A stretch of DNA of 64,000 bases from an uncultured Rhodospirillales bacterium (GTDB taxonomy: Bacteria; Pseudomonadota; Alphaproteobacteria; CACIAM-22H2), in assembly GCA_937926175.1 (NCBI GenBank), contig CALANV010000018.1:133524-197523 (forward strand), in the 5' to 3' direction. The notes beneath the pieces were generated by a model, which worked only from the letters and a program-made list of their open reading frames with translations, did no database searches and was not told the DNA's origin. Below, one piece after another: positions 33,760 to 42,542 of this stretch (positions are counted from its first letter, which is position 1; every line of letters begins with the position of its first letter). The translations under genes and the position numbers were made by a program.

Positions 33760-34259
33760 CGACGACCGACGGCGGCCGCGCCTTCGTCTTCGGCGACAAT
33801 GTCGACACCGACACGCTGGCGCCCGGCCTCTACATGAAGCGGCCGATCGAGGAGATGGCGAGTCACTGCCTGGAGGCGCTGGATCCGACCTTCGCCAAGA
33901 CCGTGCGGCCCGGCGACATCGTGGTCGGCGGCGAGAATTTCGGCATGGGATCGTCGCGCGAGCAGGCGGCGATGGCGCTGCGTCATCTCGGCGTCGCCGC
34001 CGTCGTGGCCAAGAGCTTCGCGGGGCTGTTCTTCCGCAACGCGCTGAATCTCGGCCTCGTCGCCCTGGTCTGCCCGGCGGCGGACAGAATCCGGCCCGGC
34101 GACCGCCTGTCCGTCGACGCCGAAGCGGGGCGCATCACCAACCTGACCACCGGCGAGACCTATGCGTGCGAGCCGATCCCGCCGCATCTCGTCGAAATGA
34201 TCCGCGACGGTGGACTGCTCCCGCATCTGAAGAAGAAGCTGAAGAAGAAATCGGTATGA
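33756..34259 (+). CDS. aconitase-superfamily hydro-lyase small subunit (LeuD/DmdB type)
   Basis: Small (swivel-domain) subunit, 167 aa, partner of the preceding large subunit; the ATG overlaps its stop by 4 bases. Seen are VFGDNVDTDTLAPGLYM (the loop near the active site), then GENFGMGSSREQAAMALRHLG with the catalytic serine region GSSREQA, followed by VVAKSFAGLFFRNALNLGL. At 167 residues it matches the short LeuD/DmdB form rather than the about 200-aa biosynthetic LeuD. The C terminus ends in a lysine-rich tail (KKKLKKKSV). Together the subunits reversibly add or remove water across a double bond next to carboxylates. Substrate specificity is set by a loop near the N terminus and cannot be assigned by eye. 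Confidence 0.85.
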   Translation: MTTTDGGRAFVFGDNVDTDTLAPGLYMKRPIEEMASHCLEALDPTFAKTVRPGDIVVGGENFGMGSSREQAAMALRHLGVAAVVAKSFAGLFFRNALNLGLVALVCPAADRIRPGDRLSVDAEAGRITNLTTGETYACEPIPPHLVEMIRDGGLLPHLKKKLKKKSV

Positions 34260-35128
34260 CGACCCTGCGCGAACTGCTCGAGGGGCCGGAGATCGTCGTG
34301 GCCCCCGGCGTCTATGACGGCCTGACGGCGATCCTGGCCGAGCAGGCCGGCTTCGGCGCGATCTACCTGTCGGGAGCAAGCGTGTGCTATGCGCGCGCGC
34401 TGCCCGACATCGGCCTCGTGTCGATGGCCGAAGTCGCGGACGTCCTCGGCATGGTGCGGGAGCGCACGACGATTCCGGTGATCGTCGACATCGACACCGG
34501 TTTCGGCAACGCTCTCAACGTCCGCCGGACCGTACAGGTGTTCGAGCGGCGCGGCGCCTCGGCGCTTCAGCTCGAGGACCAGATCACGCCGAAACGCTGC
34601 GGCCACCTCAAGGACAAGGCGCTGATCTCGACGGCGGAGATGATCGGCAAGATCAAGGCGGCGGTCGACGCGCGCGCCTCGCGCGACACGCTGCTGATCG
34701 CCCGCACCGATGCGATCGCCGTCGAAGGCTTCGCGGCCGCGCTCGATCGCGCCGAGGCCTATGCCGAGGCCGGGGCCGACGTGCTGTTCATCGAGGCGCC
34801 GCGCGACCGCACCGAGCTCGTCGCCATCGCGAAACGGTTCCGCGACCGCGTGCCGGTGATGGCCAACATGGTCGAGGGCGGCGTGACGCCGATCCTCTCG
34901 GCCGCCGAGCTTCAGGCGCTGGGCTTCCAACTCGTGATCTTCCCGGGCGGGACGGTGCGGGCGCTCGCCTTCGCCCTCAGGGAATACTTCGCGATGCTCA
35001 AGACGCACGGCACCACGACGCCGTTCCGCGACCGCATGCTCGACTTTGCGGCGCTCAACCAGCTGCTCGATACCGACGGATTTCTTGCGCGCGGCAAACG
35101 GTTCGACCCGACGGAGGCGGCCCGATGA
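34256..35128 (+). CDS. isocitrate lyase/PEP mutase superfamily lyase (dimethylmalate lyase- or methylisocitrate lyase-like)
   Basis: TIM-barrel C-C lyase, 290 aa. The N terminus has PGVYDGLTAILAEQAGFGAIYLSGAS. The metal site is VIVDIDTGFGN near residue 80, and the catalytic loop ITPKRCGHLKDK holds the cysteine acid/base. Also present are LIARTDAIAVEGFAAALDRA and DVLFIEAPRDRTEL, then MANMVEGGVTP. Family members cleave 2-methylisocitrate, 2,3-dimethylmalate, oxaloacetate or related 2-hydroxy acids to pyruvate-type products. Directly after an alkylmaleate-hydratase-type pair, a malate-derivative lyase is the best guess, as in the nicotinate-fermenting Eubacterium barkeri (dmdAB with dimethylmalate lyase). 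The start overlaps the previous stop by 4 bases, and it overlaps hyuB by 4. Function is inferred from context. Confidence 0.82.
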   Translation: MTTLRELLEGPEIVVAPGVYDGLTAILAEQAGFGAIYLSGASVCYARALPDIGLVSMAEVADVLGMVRERTTIPVIVDIDTGFGNALNVRRTVQVFERRGASALQLEDQITPKRCGHLKDKALISTAEMIGKIKAAVDARASRDTLLIARTDAIAVEGFAAALDRAEAYAEAGADVLFIEAPRDRTELVAIAKRFRDRVPVMANMVEGGVTPILSAAELQALGFQLVIFPGGTVRALAFALREYFAMLKTHGTTTPFRDRMLDFAALNQLLDTDGFLARGKRFDPTEAAR

Positions 35129-36855
35129 TCGATCCCGTCACTCTCGCGGTCCTCAAGGGCCGGCTGGAACAGATCGCCGACGAAATGGACGCGACGCTGT
35201 TCCGGTCCGCCTTCAACCCGATCATCGCCGAGGCGCACGACGCCTCGCACGGCATCTACGATGCGGTGACCGGCGATACGCTGGTTCAGGGCAAGTTCGG
35301 GCTGCCGATCTTCGTCGGCGTCATGGCGTTCGCCGTCAAGGCGACCATCGACAAGGCGGCACGCGACGGCGATCTCGCCGACGGCGACGTCTATCTGTTC
35401 AACGATCCCTACGACGGTGGCACGCATCTTTCCGACTTCAAGCTCGTCCGGCCGTTCTTCCACCAGGGACGCCTGTTCTGCTGGCTCGCCTCGGTCGGCC
35501 ACTGGCACGACGTCGGCGGCAATGTGCCCGGCAACTACAACCCGATCGCGACCGAAAGCCATCAGGAGGGCATGCACATTCCGCCCGTGCGGCTGGTGCG
35601 GCGCGGCGTTCTCAACGGCGACATCGTCGAGATCCTGAAGGCGAATTCGCGCCTACCGCTGTCGCTCTACGGCGATCTCAACGGACAGCTCAACGCGCTC
35701 GACCTGGGCGCGCGGCGTCTCGCCGAGCTTCTCGCCGATTACGGCGCCGACACGGTCGCCGAGGCCCTGCGCGAGCTGCGCGCGCGCGGGGCGCAACTGA
35801 TGCGCGCCAACATCGCCGAGCTTCCGGACGGCACCTATTCGGCCGAAGACTTTCTCGACAACGACGGCATCGACGACGTCCCGCTGAAGATCGCGCTCGA
35901 CGTCACCATCCGCGGGCAGGAGATGACGCTCGACTTCTCGCGCTCGGCGCCGGCGTGCCTGGGGCCGGTCAACATCGCGCGGTCCACCGCGATCGCGAGC
36001 TGTTACGTCGCCCTCAAGCACGTGTTCCGGGACGTGCCGGCCAATGCCGGCTGCCTGGAGCCGATCCGGTTCGTCATCCCCGAGACGTCGATCCTGTCGG
36101 CGAAGGCGCCGAAGCCGGTCGGTGGCTATACCGAGACGATCCTGCGCGTGATCGACGTCGTCTTTCAGGCACTGGCCCAGGCCGCGCCCGATCGCGTCAA
36201 CGGCTGTGCCTACGGCACCATCAACGCGCTGTCCCTGGCCGGCCACCGTCGCGACGGACGGCGCTGGGTGATGTTCTCGTTCTTCGGCGGCGGACTGGGC
36301 GGCAACCCCGAAGGCGACGGCCTCAATCATGGCAACGCGCCGATCTCGACCGCGACCATCCCGCCGCTCGAAATCCTCGAGGCGGCCTATCCGGTCATGT
36401 TCACGCGCTGGGCGCTCCGGCCCGACAGTGCCGGCCCGGGACGGCATCGCGGCGGGTTGGGCGCGATCTACGAGATCGAACTCCTGGAAGAGGAGGCCGA
36501 CGTCTTCGTGTTCGGCGAGCGCGGCAAGTTCCCACCCGCCGGCGTGATCGGCGGCGGTCCGGGTGCCCTCAACCGCTTCACCTATCAGCAAGGCGACGAC
36601 TTCAAGACGCCGCCGATGGTCTCGAAGATGGTCGGCATCAAGATCAGGCGCGGCGAGCGGGTACGGCTGGAGACGCCGGGCGGGGGCGGCTACGGCCCGC
36701 CTCTGGCGCGCGCCCCCGAAGACGTCGCCCGCGACGTGCGGCAAGGCTATGTGAGCCCCGAGGCGGCGCGGCGCGACTACGGCGTCGTCGTCGATGCGGA
36801 CGGCCGAATTGACATGGCCGCCACGGCCATGCTGCGCCGGAGGGCGGCGGAATGA
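35125..36855 (+). CDS. hyuB: hydantoinase B/oxoprolinase subunit (HyuB)
   Basis: Subunit B, 576 aa, of an ATP-dependent ring-opening hydrolase of the N-methylhydantoinase/5-oxoprolinase family. Landmarks are the N-terminal DPVTLAVLKGRLEQIADEMD, then FNPIIAEAHDASHGIYD, FNDPYDGGTHLSDFKLVRPFF (DPYDGGTHLSD is a metal-site motif), SVGHWHDVGGNVPG, and a C-terminal GGLGAIYEIELLEEEADV with ETPGGGGYGPP close to the end. The related carboxylases and caprolactamase share this fold, so a lactam, cyclic imide or hydantoin is the likely type of substrate. The gene order B then A is the reverse of the commoner arrangement. It overlaps both neighbours by 4 bases. Confidence 0.9.
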   Translation: MIDPVTLAVLKGRLEQIADEMDATLFRSAFNPIIAEAHDASHGIYDAVTGDTLVQGKFGLPIFVGVMAFAVKATIDKAARDGDLADGDVYLFNDPYDGGTHLSDFKLVRPFFHQGRLFCWLASVGHWHDVGGNVPGNYNPIATESHQEGMHIPPVRLVRRGVLNGDIVEILKANSRLPLSLYGDLNGQLNALDLGARRLAELLADYGADTVAEALRELRARGAQLMRANIAELPDGTYSAEDFLDNDGIDDVPLKIALDVTIRGQEMTLDFSRSAPACLGPVNIARSTAIASCYVALKHVFRDVPANAGCLEPIRFVIPETSILSAKAPKPVGGYTETILRVIDVVFQALAQAAPDRVNGCAYGTINALSLAGHRRDGRRWVMFSFFGGGLGGNPEGDGLNHGNAPISTATIPPLEILEAAYPVMFTRWALRPDSAGPGRHRGGLGAIYEIELLEEEADVFVFGERGKFPPAGVIGGGPGALNRFTYQQGDDFKTPPMVSKMVGIKIRRGERVRLETPGGGGYGPPLARAPEDVARDVRQGYVSPEAARRDYGVVVDADGRIDMAATAMLRRRAAE

Positions 36856-38921
36856 GCACCAGGCCTACGACCGTCGTCGGCGTGGACGTCGGCGGCACCT
36901 TCACGGACCTTTTCTTCTATGACGAGGCGTCGGGCGCGGCACGCACCCACAAGGTGCCTTCCACGCGCGGCGACCAGTCGCTCGGGTTCCTCGACGGAAT
37001 CGCCGCCGGGCTCGCCAACGGCAAGCCGGCCGATTTCCGTTCGCTCGCCGCCGTCATCCACGGCACGACGGTCGGCACCAATGCGCTCTTGGAGCGCAAG
37101 GGAGCGACGACCGGCATCATCACGACGGAAGGATTCCGCGACGTGCTGGAGATGCGCCGGCGCGACCGGCGGCAGACCTGGGGCCTGTGGGGCGACTTCG
37201 TCCCGGTGGTGCCGCGCGACCTGCGCCTCGAGGTCCGGGAGCGTACGCTCGCCGACGGCACGGTTCGCATTCCCGTCGACACCGACGAGGTCAAGCGCGC
37301 CGCGCGCGAGCTGCTCGCCCGCGGCGCCGAGGCCGTCGCCGTCTTCTTCATCAACGCCTATGCGAACGCGGCGAACGAGCGTGCGGCGCTGGCCGCGCTG
37401 CGCGAGGTGTGGCCGAATCCGTTCATCACCGCCTCGAGCGAGATCCTGCCCGAGATCCGCGAGTTCGAGCGCTGCTCGACCGCAACGCTGAACGCGTATC
37501 TGCAGCCGGTCGTCGCGAAATACATCAGGTCGCTCGACGAGCGTCTGAGCCAAGCGGGAAGCACGGGCACACTCCTGATCGTGCAGTCGAACGGCGGCGT
37601 GATGACCGTCGATACGGCGGCACGGCTGCCCATCCGCACCGCGCTGTCCGGCCCCGCGGCGGGCGTGATCGCGGCCGCGCACATCGCGGAAAGCGCCGGG
37701 TTTCCCAACGTCATCACCGGCGACATGGGCGGGACCAGCTTCGACGTGGCGCTGATCGCTGGCGGCCGCTCGGTCCTGTCGGCGCAGACGACGATCGATT
37801 TCGGCATGGTCGTGCGCACGCCGATGATCGAGATCACGACGATCGGCGCCGGCGGCGGCTCGATTGCCGGCGTGGATCGCGGCGGGCTGCTGCAGGTGGG
37901 CCCCGAGTCCGCCGGCTCCGATCCCGGACCCGCCGCCTACGGCAAGGGACAGACGCGCCCGACCGTCACCGACGCGAACATCGTGCTCGGCCGGATCAAC
38001 GCCGAGCGCCCGATCGGCGGCAAGCTCGCGCGGCTCGACGTCGAGGCCGCGCGCGAGGCGATCGCGGCGCATGTCGCAAAGCCGCTGGGGCTCGACGTCA
38101 TGCAGGCCGCCGAGGCCATCATCCGCGTCGCCAACTCGCGCATGGCCGGCGCCATCCGGCTGGTGTCGATCGAGCGGGGTCACGATCCCAAGCGCTTCGC
38201 GCTGATGCCGTTCGGCGGCGCCGGTGCGCTCCATGCCGGCGCGTTGATGAAGGAGGTCGGTCTCGCCTCGACGATCGTACCGCGCTATCCCGGCGTCACG
38301 TCGGCGCTCGGCTGCGTCATCGCCGACATGCGCCACGACTTCGTCCAGACGATCAACCGGCCGCTCGACGACCTCGACTGCGCGGCGCTCGGCGCCGCGA
38401 TCATGGCGATCTCGGCCGAGGGGCGCGACTTCGTCACGCGCGGCGCGGTCAAGCTCGACGGGCTCGCGACGGTGGTCGAACTCGACATGTGCTATGTCGG
38501 ACAGACCCACACGGTGTCGGTGCCGCTGACGATCGGGGCCGACGGCGTCATCGACGCCAGCACCATCCGCCAGGCGTTCGAAGCCACCTACCGCACGGCG
38601 TTCGGCCGCCTGCTCGAGGGTGTGCCGCTGCGCGTGCTGAGCCTGCGCGTGGCCGCCATCGGCCGGCGGCCGAAATTCGATCTGGCCATTCTGGCCCCCG
38701 GTACCGGCACGCTCGCCGCCGCCGAACGCGGCGAGCGCACCGTGTGGTTCGACGGCCGCCCGCACACGACGCGGATCTATGACCGCCTCGCCCTTCCGGT
38801 CGGCGCCGAGATTCCCGGCCCGGCCATCCTCGAGCAGCCCGATGCGACGACGTGGATCGATCCCGACCTGACGGGGCGCGTCGACCGCTTCGGCAACCTC
38901 ATCCTGACGCGGAAGCCATGA
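36852..38921 (+). CDS. hyuA: hydantoinase A/oxoprolinase subunit (HyuA)
   Basis: Subunit A, 689 aa, the ATP-binding half of the HyuAB-type enzyme. The actin-like ATPase fold opens with VGVDVGGTFTDLFFYDEA, followed by IHGTTVGTNALLERKGATTG and FRDVLEMRRRDRRQTWG. The phosphate-binding loop of the second half reads LSGPAAGVIAAAHIAE, with TGDMGGTSFDVALI behind it, and SDPGPAAYGKG is the family's conserved motif. ATP phosphorylates the amide carbonyl and subunit B completes hydrolysis. Size and motifs fit a full-length protein. It overlaps hyuB and the isochorismatase-fold gene by 4 bases each. The substrate is not given by the sequence: N-methylhydantoin, 5-oxoproline, a succinimide or maleimide, and lactams are all in the family range. 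Confidence 0.92.
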   Translation: MSTRPTTVVGVDVGGTFTDLFFYDEASGAARTHKVPSTRGDQSLGFLDGIAAGLANGKPADFRSLAAVIHGTTVGTNALLERKGATTGIITTEGFRDVLEMRRRDRRQTWGLWGDFVPVVPRDLRLEVRERTLADGTVRIPVDTDEVKRAARELLARGAEAVAVFFINAYANAANERAALAALREVWPNPFITASSEILPEIREFERCSTATLNAYLQPVVAKYIRSLDERLSQAGSTGTLLIVQSNGGVMTVDTAARLPIRTALSGPAAGVIAAAHIAESAGFPNVITGDMGGTSFDVALIAGGRSVLSAQTTIDFGMVVRTPMIEITTIGAGGGSIAGVDRGGLLQVGPESAGSDPGPAAYGKGQTRPTVTDANIVLGRINAERPIGGKLARLDVEAAREAIAAHVAKPLGLDVMQAAEAIIRVANSRMAGAIRLVSIERGHDPKRFALMPFGGAGALHAGALMKEVGLASTIVPRYPGVTSALGCVIADMRHDFVQTINRPLDDLDCAALGAAIMAISAEGRDFVTRGAVKLDGLATVVELDMCYVGQTHTVSVPLTIGADGVIDASTIRQAFEATYRTAFGRLLEGVPLRVLSLRVAAIGRRPKFDLAILAPGTGTLAAAERGERTVWFDGRPHTTRIYDRLALPVGAEIPGPAILEQPDATTWIDPDLTGRVDRFGNLILTRKP

Positions 38922-39529
38922 CCGATATCCGCTTCACGCCGGCGACGACGGCGCTCGTCCTCGTCGACCTGCAGAACGACTTCCTGCATCCGAACGGCGC
39001 CTATGGCCGTGCCGGCCAGACCGCGCCTGCGATCGCCGCTTTGCCGCAGCGCCTCAAGCCGGTCGCGGACGCGGTGCGGCGCGCCGGCGGATGGATCGTC
39101 GCCACCCAGTTCACCCTCGTGCCCGGCAAGAACGGTGCGCCGATGATCTCGCCGCATCTCAAGAAGCTGCGGCCGTTTCTGACAATGGGCGATTTCGCGC
39201 CGGGGTCGTTCGGACACGATCTGGTCGACGAACTCAAGCCCGCAGACCTGATGGTCGAGAAGGTCGCCTATTCGGCCTTCTACATGAGCCGGCTCGAATT
39301 CGTGCTGCGCAGGGCCGGCATCGAGACGCTCGTCTTCGCCGGGATCGTGACCAATGGCGGCGTCGCCTCGACGCTTCGCGATGCGCATGTACGCGACTTC
39401 GCGACCGTGCTGCTGTCCGACGGCTGTGCCGCCTTCAGCGAGAAGGTGCACGAGACGACCGTCGCCGCGCTGGCCGCGATCTCGCCGGTCATGACCTGTG
39501 CCGAGTTCACCGCCGCCATTTCGGCATGA
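38918..39529 (+). CDS. isochorismatase-fold hydrolase lacking the catalytic cysteine
   Basis: A 203-aa protein of the isochorismatase/cysteine hydrolase superfamily. The catalytic aspartate is D17 in LVLVDLQNDF, and the lysine is K115 in VEKVAYSAF. The nucleophilic cysteine expected at the pattern TNxCVxxT is replaced by glycine: residues 145-149 read TNGGV. Amidases of the family (nicotinamidase, N-carbamoylsarcosine amidase, maleamate amidase) need that cysteine. Isochorismatases such as PhzD and EntB do not have it and hydrolyse vinyl ethers instead. Its function is therefore open: a non-amidase hydrolase or a binding protein. It overlaps hyuA and the flavoprotein gene by 4 bases, so it belongs to the pathway. 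Confidence 0.82.
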   Translation: MTDIRFTPATTALVLVDLQNDFLHPNGAYGRAGQTAPAIAALPQRLKPVADAVRRAGGWIVATQFTLVPGKNGAPMISPHLKKLRPFLTMGDFAPGSFGHDLVDELKPADLMVEKVAYSAFYMSRLEFVLRRAGIETLVFAGIVTNGGVASTLRDAHVRDFATVLLSDGCAAFSEKVHETTVAALAAISPVMTCAEFTAAISA

Positions 39530-40935
39530 CGATCCTCGACGCGTCCGACGCCAGGTTCGAAGCCGCCTTTCCGGTCGTGATCGTCGGCGCGGGTGCCGCC
39601 GGCCTCACGGCGGCGCTGGCGGCGCGCGAGGCCGGGGCCGACGTCCTGGTCCTCGAACGCGATCCGGTCCCGCAGGGCTCGACCGCGCTGTCGTCCGGGC
39701 TGATTCCGGCCGCGGGCACGACATTCCAGCACGCCAAGGGAGTCGACGACAGTCCGGCGACATTCGCCCGCGACATTCAGAACAAGGCAAAGGGGCAGGC
39801 CGATCCGACGCTCGTGGATCTCCTGACGCGCCATGCGGGCCCGACGGTCGACTGGCTTGCCGCCAGCTACGGCGTGCCGTTCACCCTGATCGAGGGTTTC
39901 CTCTATCCCGGGCACAGCGTGCCGCGCATGCACGGCACGCCGCGGCGAACCGGAAGCGAGCTGATGCAGTTTCTGGCCGCGGCGGCATCAGGCGCGGGCG
40001 CCGAGATCGTGACGTCGGCGCATGTCGATGCGCTCTATGCCGACAGCAACGGATCCGTCGCCGGAGTGCGCATCCGCCGGCCCGACGGTTCGGTCGAAGC
40101 GGTCGGGTGCACCGCGCTCGTGCTCGCCTGCAACGGCTTCGGCGGCAACGCGGCGATGGTCCGGCACTACATTCCCGAGATGGCCGACGCGCTGTTCTTC
40201 GGCCATACTGGGAACCAGGGTGAAGGCATCGCCTGGGGCATGGCGCTCGGCGCGGCGGTGCGGCACATGGGAGCCTATCAAGGGCATGGGTCGGTCGCGA
40301 CGCCCTACAACGTGCTCATCACCTGGGCGCTGATGATGGAAGGCGGCATCCAGGTCAATGCGCACGGCAAGCGCTTCTCCAACGAACACCAGGGCTATTC
40401 CGAGCAGGCGATGGCGGTGCTGGCCCAGCCCGGCGGCGTCGCCTACAATATCTATGACGCACGGCTGCATGCGTTGGGCGTCGCGTTCGAGGACTACCGG
40501 CAGGCCGTCGAGGCCGGCGCGATCAAGTCGGCGGAAACGATCGAGGCGCTTGCCGTCGCGCTGGGCCTGCCGCCGGCCGCACTTGCCGCCACGATCGACG
40601 AAACGCGCCGGTTCGCGGCGGGATCGGCCGCCGATCCGTTCGGCCGCGAATTCATGTCGAAGCCGCCGCTCGCCGCGCCGTTTTACGGCGTCAAGGTGAC
40701 GGGCGCGCTGTTCCATACGCAGGGCGGCCTCGTCGTCGACGCCGACGCACGGGTCTGCCGTACGGACGGCACGACCCTGCCGAACCTGTTCGCCGCCGGC
40801 GGCACGGCCTGCGGCGTCTCCGGCCCGACGGCCTCGGGCTATCTCTCCGGCAACGGCCTGCTGTCGGCGGTGACGCTGGGGCGGATTGCCGGCCGGGCAG
40901 CGGCGAAATTGCACACCGGCGCGGGCGAGCTATAA
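39526..40935 (+). CDS. FAD-dependent oxidoreductase (fumarate reductase/ketosteroid dehydrogenase-like)
   Basis: A 469-aa flavoprotein of the succinate dehydrogenase/fumarate reductase/3-ketosteroid dehydrogenase group. The Rossmann motif is VVIVGAGAAGLTAALAAREAG with the ribose-binding acid in VLVLERD. Next come GSTALSSGLIPAAGT, the covalent-flavin-free FAD loop, TRHAGPTVDWLAASYGVPF and, in the capping domain, HGTPRRTG. A C-terminal GALFHTQGGLVVDADARV strand and NLFAAGGTACGVSGPTASGYLSGNG close the FAD site. Such enzymes introduce or reduce a C=C bond next to a carbonyl, for example fumarate, urocanate or tricarballylate. In this operon it could desaturate a succinate- or succinimide-like intermediate to the maleate-type substrate of the hydratase (inference). 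Its start overlaps the previous gene by 4 bases. Confidence 0.85.
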   Translation: MTILDASDARFEAAFPVVIVGAGAAGLTAALAAREAGADVLVLERDPVPQGSTALSSGLIPAAGTTFQHAKGVDDSPATFARDIQNKAKGQADPTLVDLLTRHAGPTVDWLAASYGVPFTLIEGFLYPGHSVPRMHGTPRRTGSELMQFLAAAASGAGAEIVTSAHVDALYADSNGSVAGVRIRRPDGSVEAVGCTALVLACNGFGGNAAMVRHYIPEMADALFFGHTGNQGEGIAWGMALGAAVRHMGAYQGHGSVATPYNVLITWALMMEGGIQVNAHGKRFSNEHQGYSEQAMAVLAQPGGVAYNIYDARLHALGVAFEDYRQAVEAGAIKSAETIEALAVALGLPPAALAATIDETRRFAAGSAADPFGREFMSKPPLAAPFYGVKVTGALFHTQGGLVVDADARVCRTDGTTLPNLFAAGGTACGVSGPTASGYLSGNGLLSAVTLGRIAGRAAAKLHTGAGEL

Positions 40936-40969
40936 CCGAAGGGTCGCAACCAGCCAGACGGTGAACGGA

Positions 40970-41605
40970 ATGCGGCTCTATTACTCGCCCGGCGCGTGCT
41001 CGCTCGCCGCCCACATCGCACTCGAGGATACTGGCACGCCGTTCGAGGTCGAATGCGTGTCGACAGCCGAGGGAGCGCACAAGAGGCCCGAATACCTCGC
41101 CATCAATCCCAAGGGCCGCGTACCGGCATTGGTCGACGGCGATTTCATCCTGACGGAACTCGTCGCGATCCTCTGCTACATCGCGCATGCGGTGCCATCG
41201 GCCGACCTGATCCCGCTTCCCGGCAGCCGCGACCATGCGCGCGCGCTCGAATGGCTCTCGTGGCTTTCCAACACCGTGCATCCGGCATATGCGCAGATCC
41301 GGCGGCCCGAGCGCTATGTCGCCGACGAGCGCGACTATCCGCCGGTCATCGAAAAGGGACGCATGAACCTGCGCGACAACTTCCGCATGATCGAGGAAAA
41401 GCTTCGCGACCGGACCTTTGCGCTGGGCGAGCGCTACTCGGTCGTCGATCCGTTCCTGCTCGTCCTCTACAACTGGGGCTGCGGCAAGTTCGCCGGCCTC
41501 GACATGCGCAACGATTTCCCGGCCTGGACCATGCATTTCGAGCGCATGAAGACCCGTCCCGCCGTGCAACGCGCGGTCGCGCGCGAGGGGATCACGCTTG
41601 CCTGA
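40970..41605 (+). CDS. glutathione S-transferase (beta-like)
   Basis: Cytoplasmic GST, 211 aa. The thioredoxin-like N-terminal domain begins MRLYYSPGACSLAAHIAL, with Cys10 in the position of the beta-class catalytic cysteine, and carries NPKGRVPALVDGDF with the cis-proline and ILTELVAILCYIA for glutathione binding. The helical C-terminal domain contains FALGERYSVVDPFLLVLYNWG, matching the N-capping box region. Beta-class and zeta-class GSTs can isomerise maleyl to fumaryl compounds, so a cis-trans isomerase role in the pathway is conceivable but not shown. It lies 34 bases after the flavoprotein gene and is probably the last gene of the operon; the next gene is on the other strand. Confidence 0.85.
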   Translation: MRLYYSPGACSLAAHIALEDTGTPFEVECVSTAEGAHKRPEYLAINPKGRVPALVDGDFILTELVAILCYIAHAVPSADLIPLPGSRDHARALEWLSWLSNTVHPAYAQIRRPERYVADERDYPPVIEKGRMNLRDNFRMIEEKLRDRTFALGERYSVVDPFLLVLYNWGCGKFAGLDMRNDFPAWTMHFERMKTRPAVQRAVAREGITLA

Positions 41606-41619
41606 CCGCGCAGGCGGCT

Positions 41620-42405
41620 TCAGATGCTTCGCGTGATGCCGCCGTCCATGTCGACGAGCGCGCCCTGGATGTAGTCGGCGCGCGCGCTGGCGAGGAAACA
41701 GACGAGCTGGCCGATCTCCTCCGGCCGACCGAAGCGCGCCACGCCCAGCGCGGCGAGGTTGCGTCTGCGGGCCTCGTCTTCGCCGACACCGAGCTCGCGC
41801 GCCAGGGCCTCGAGGCGGGCCTTGAGCCGGTCGGTCTCGACCGATCCCGGATTGATGGCGTTGACGCGCACGCCGTCACGGATGCCGATCTGCGCCAATG
41901 CCTTGGTGAAATTGTAGAGCGCGGCATTGACCGCGCCGCCGATGGTGAAATCGGGCGATGCGGTGCGGCCGCCGGCGCCGATGATGTTGACGATCGATCC
42001 CCGACTCGACTTCAGATGCGGCCACGCCGCGCGCGACAGCCGCACATAGCCGTGGAACTTGAGCGCGAATCCGTCGACGAAGTCGTCGTCGGACAGCGCG
42101 AAGAAGTCGCCGCGTCTGGTGGCGCCCGCATTGTTGACGACGATGTCGATCCGCCCGAACGCGCCGATCGCCGCATCGACGAGGGCTGCGATGCCGTCCG
42201 CCGCCCGCAGATCACGGGCCACCGCGACGACGCGCCGGCCATGGTTTCGTTCGATCTCGTCCGCGAGTTCTTTCAGACGGTCGGCGCTTCGCGCCGCGGC
42301 GACGATGTCGCAGCCTTCCTTTGCGAGTTCGACGGCGACGGCGCGTCCGATGCCGCCGCTTGCCCCCGTCACGACGGCGATCTTGTCCTTCAGCCCGAGA
42401 TCCAT
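41620..42405 (-). CDS. SDR-family oxidoreductase with non-canonical active site
   Basis: Short-chain dehydrogenase/reductase fold, 261 aa. The cofactor motif TGASGGIG lies at residues 13-20, NNAGAT at 91-96, then the central helix and VNAINPGSVETDRL near 181-194. The expected catalytic S-Y-K is not seen: the stretch that should read YxxxK is GGAVN (residues 156-160), so Tyr becomes Gly and Lys becomes Asn, and the serine position near 142 lies in IIGAGG. This matches a subgroup of SDR proteins with NAAL in place of SKAAL; their activity is unclear. It converges on the GST gene, with 14 bases between stops, so it is not in the operon. The start 42405 is the ATG directly before the Rossmann strand. 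Confidence 0.8.
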   Translation of the reverse strand: MDLGLKDKIAVVTGASGGIGRAVAVELAKEGCDIVAAARSADRLKELADEIERNHGRRVVAVARDLRAADGIAALVDAAIGAFGRIDIVVNNAGATRRGDFFALSDDDFVDGFALKFHGYVRLSRAAWPHLKSSRGSIVNIIGAGGRTASPDFTIGGAVNAALYNFTKALAQIGIRDGVRVNAINPGSVETDRLKARLEALARELGVGEDEARRRNLAALGVARFGRPEEIGQLVCFLASARADYIQGALVDMDGGITRSI

Positions 42406-42542
42406 GCGCTTCCCCCGATCGACGTGATCATCCGCCAAGGTGGCCGACGATGCCGATAGGCCGCGCCGGCATGTTTGACAAGCACAGGCCGGCCGCACAA
42501 AACAGCCATGGATGCAGCGACAGCACGATGGAGGAAGTGCGC

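Noticed and set aside
32479..34259. Leucine biosynthesis genes leuC and leuD
   Set aside because: The short subunits, lack of leuA/leuB, and tight coupling to a transporter and catabolic enzymes argue for a catabolic hydro-lyase instead.
36777..38765. A 662-aa open frame antisense to hyuA
   Set aside because: It is the usual high-GC shadow: Arg/Asp/His/Gly-rich with no domain, and hyuA on the other strand has all family motifs.
38918..39529. N-carbamoylsarcosine amidase or maleamate amidase
   Set aside because: The catalytic cysteine is replaced by glycine, so an amidase assignment is not supported even though HyuAB is next to it.
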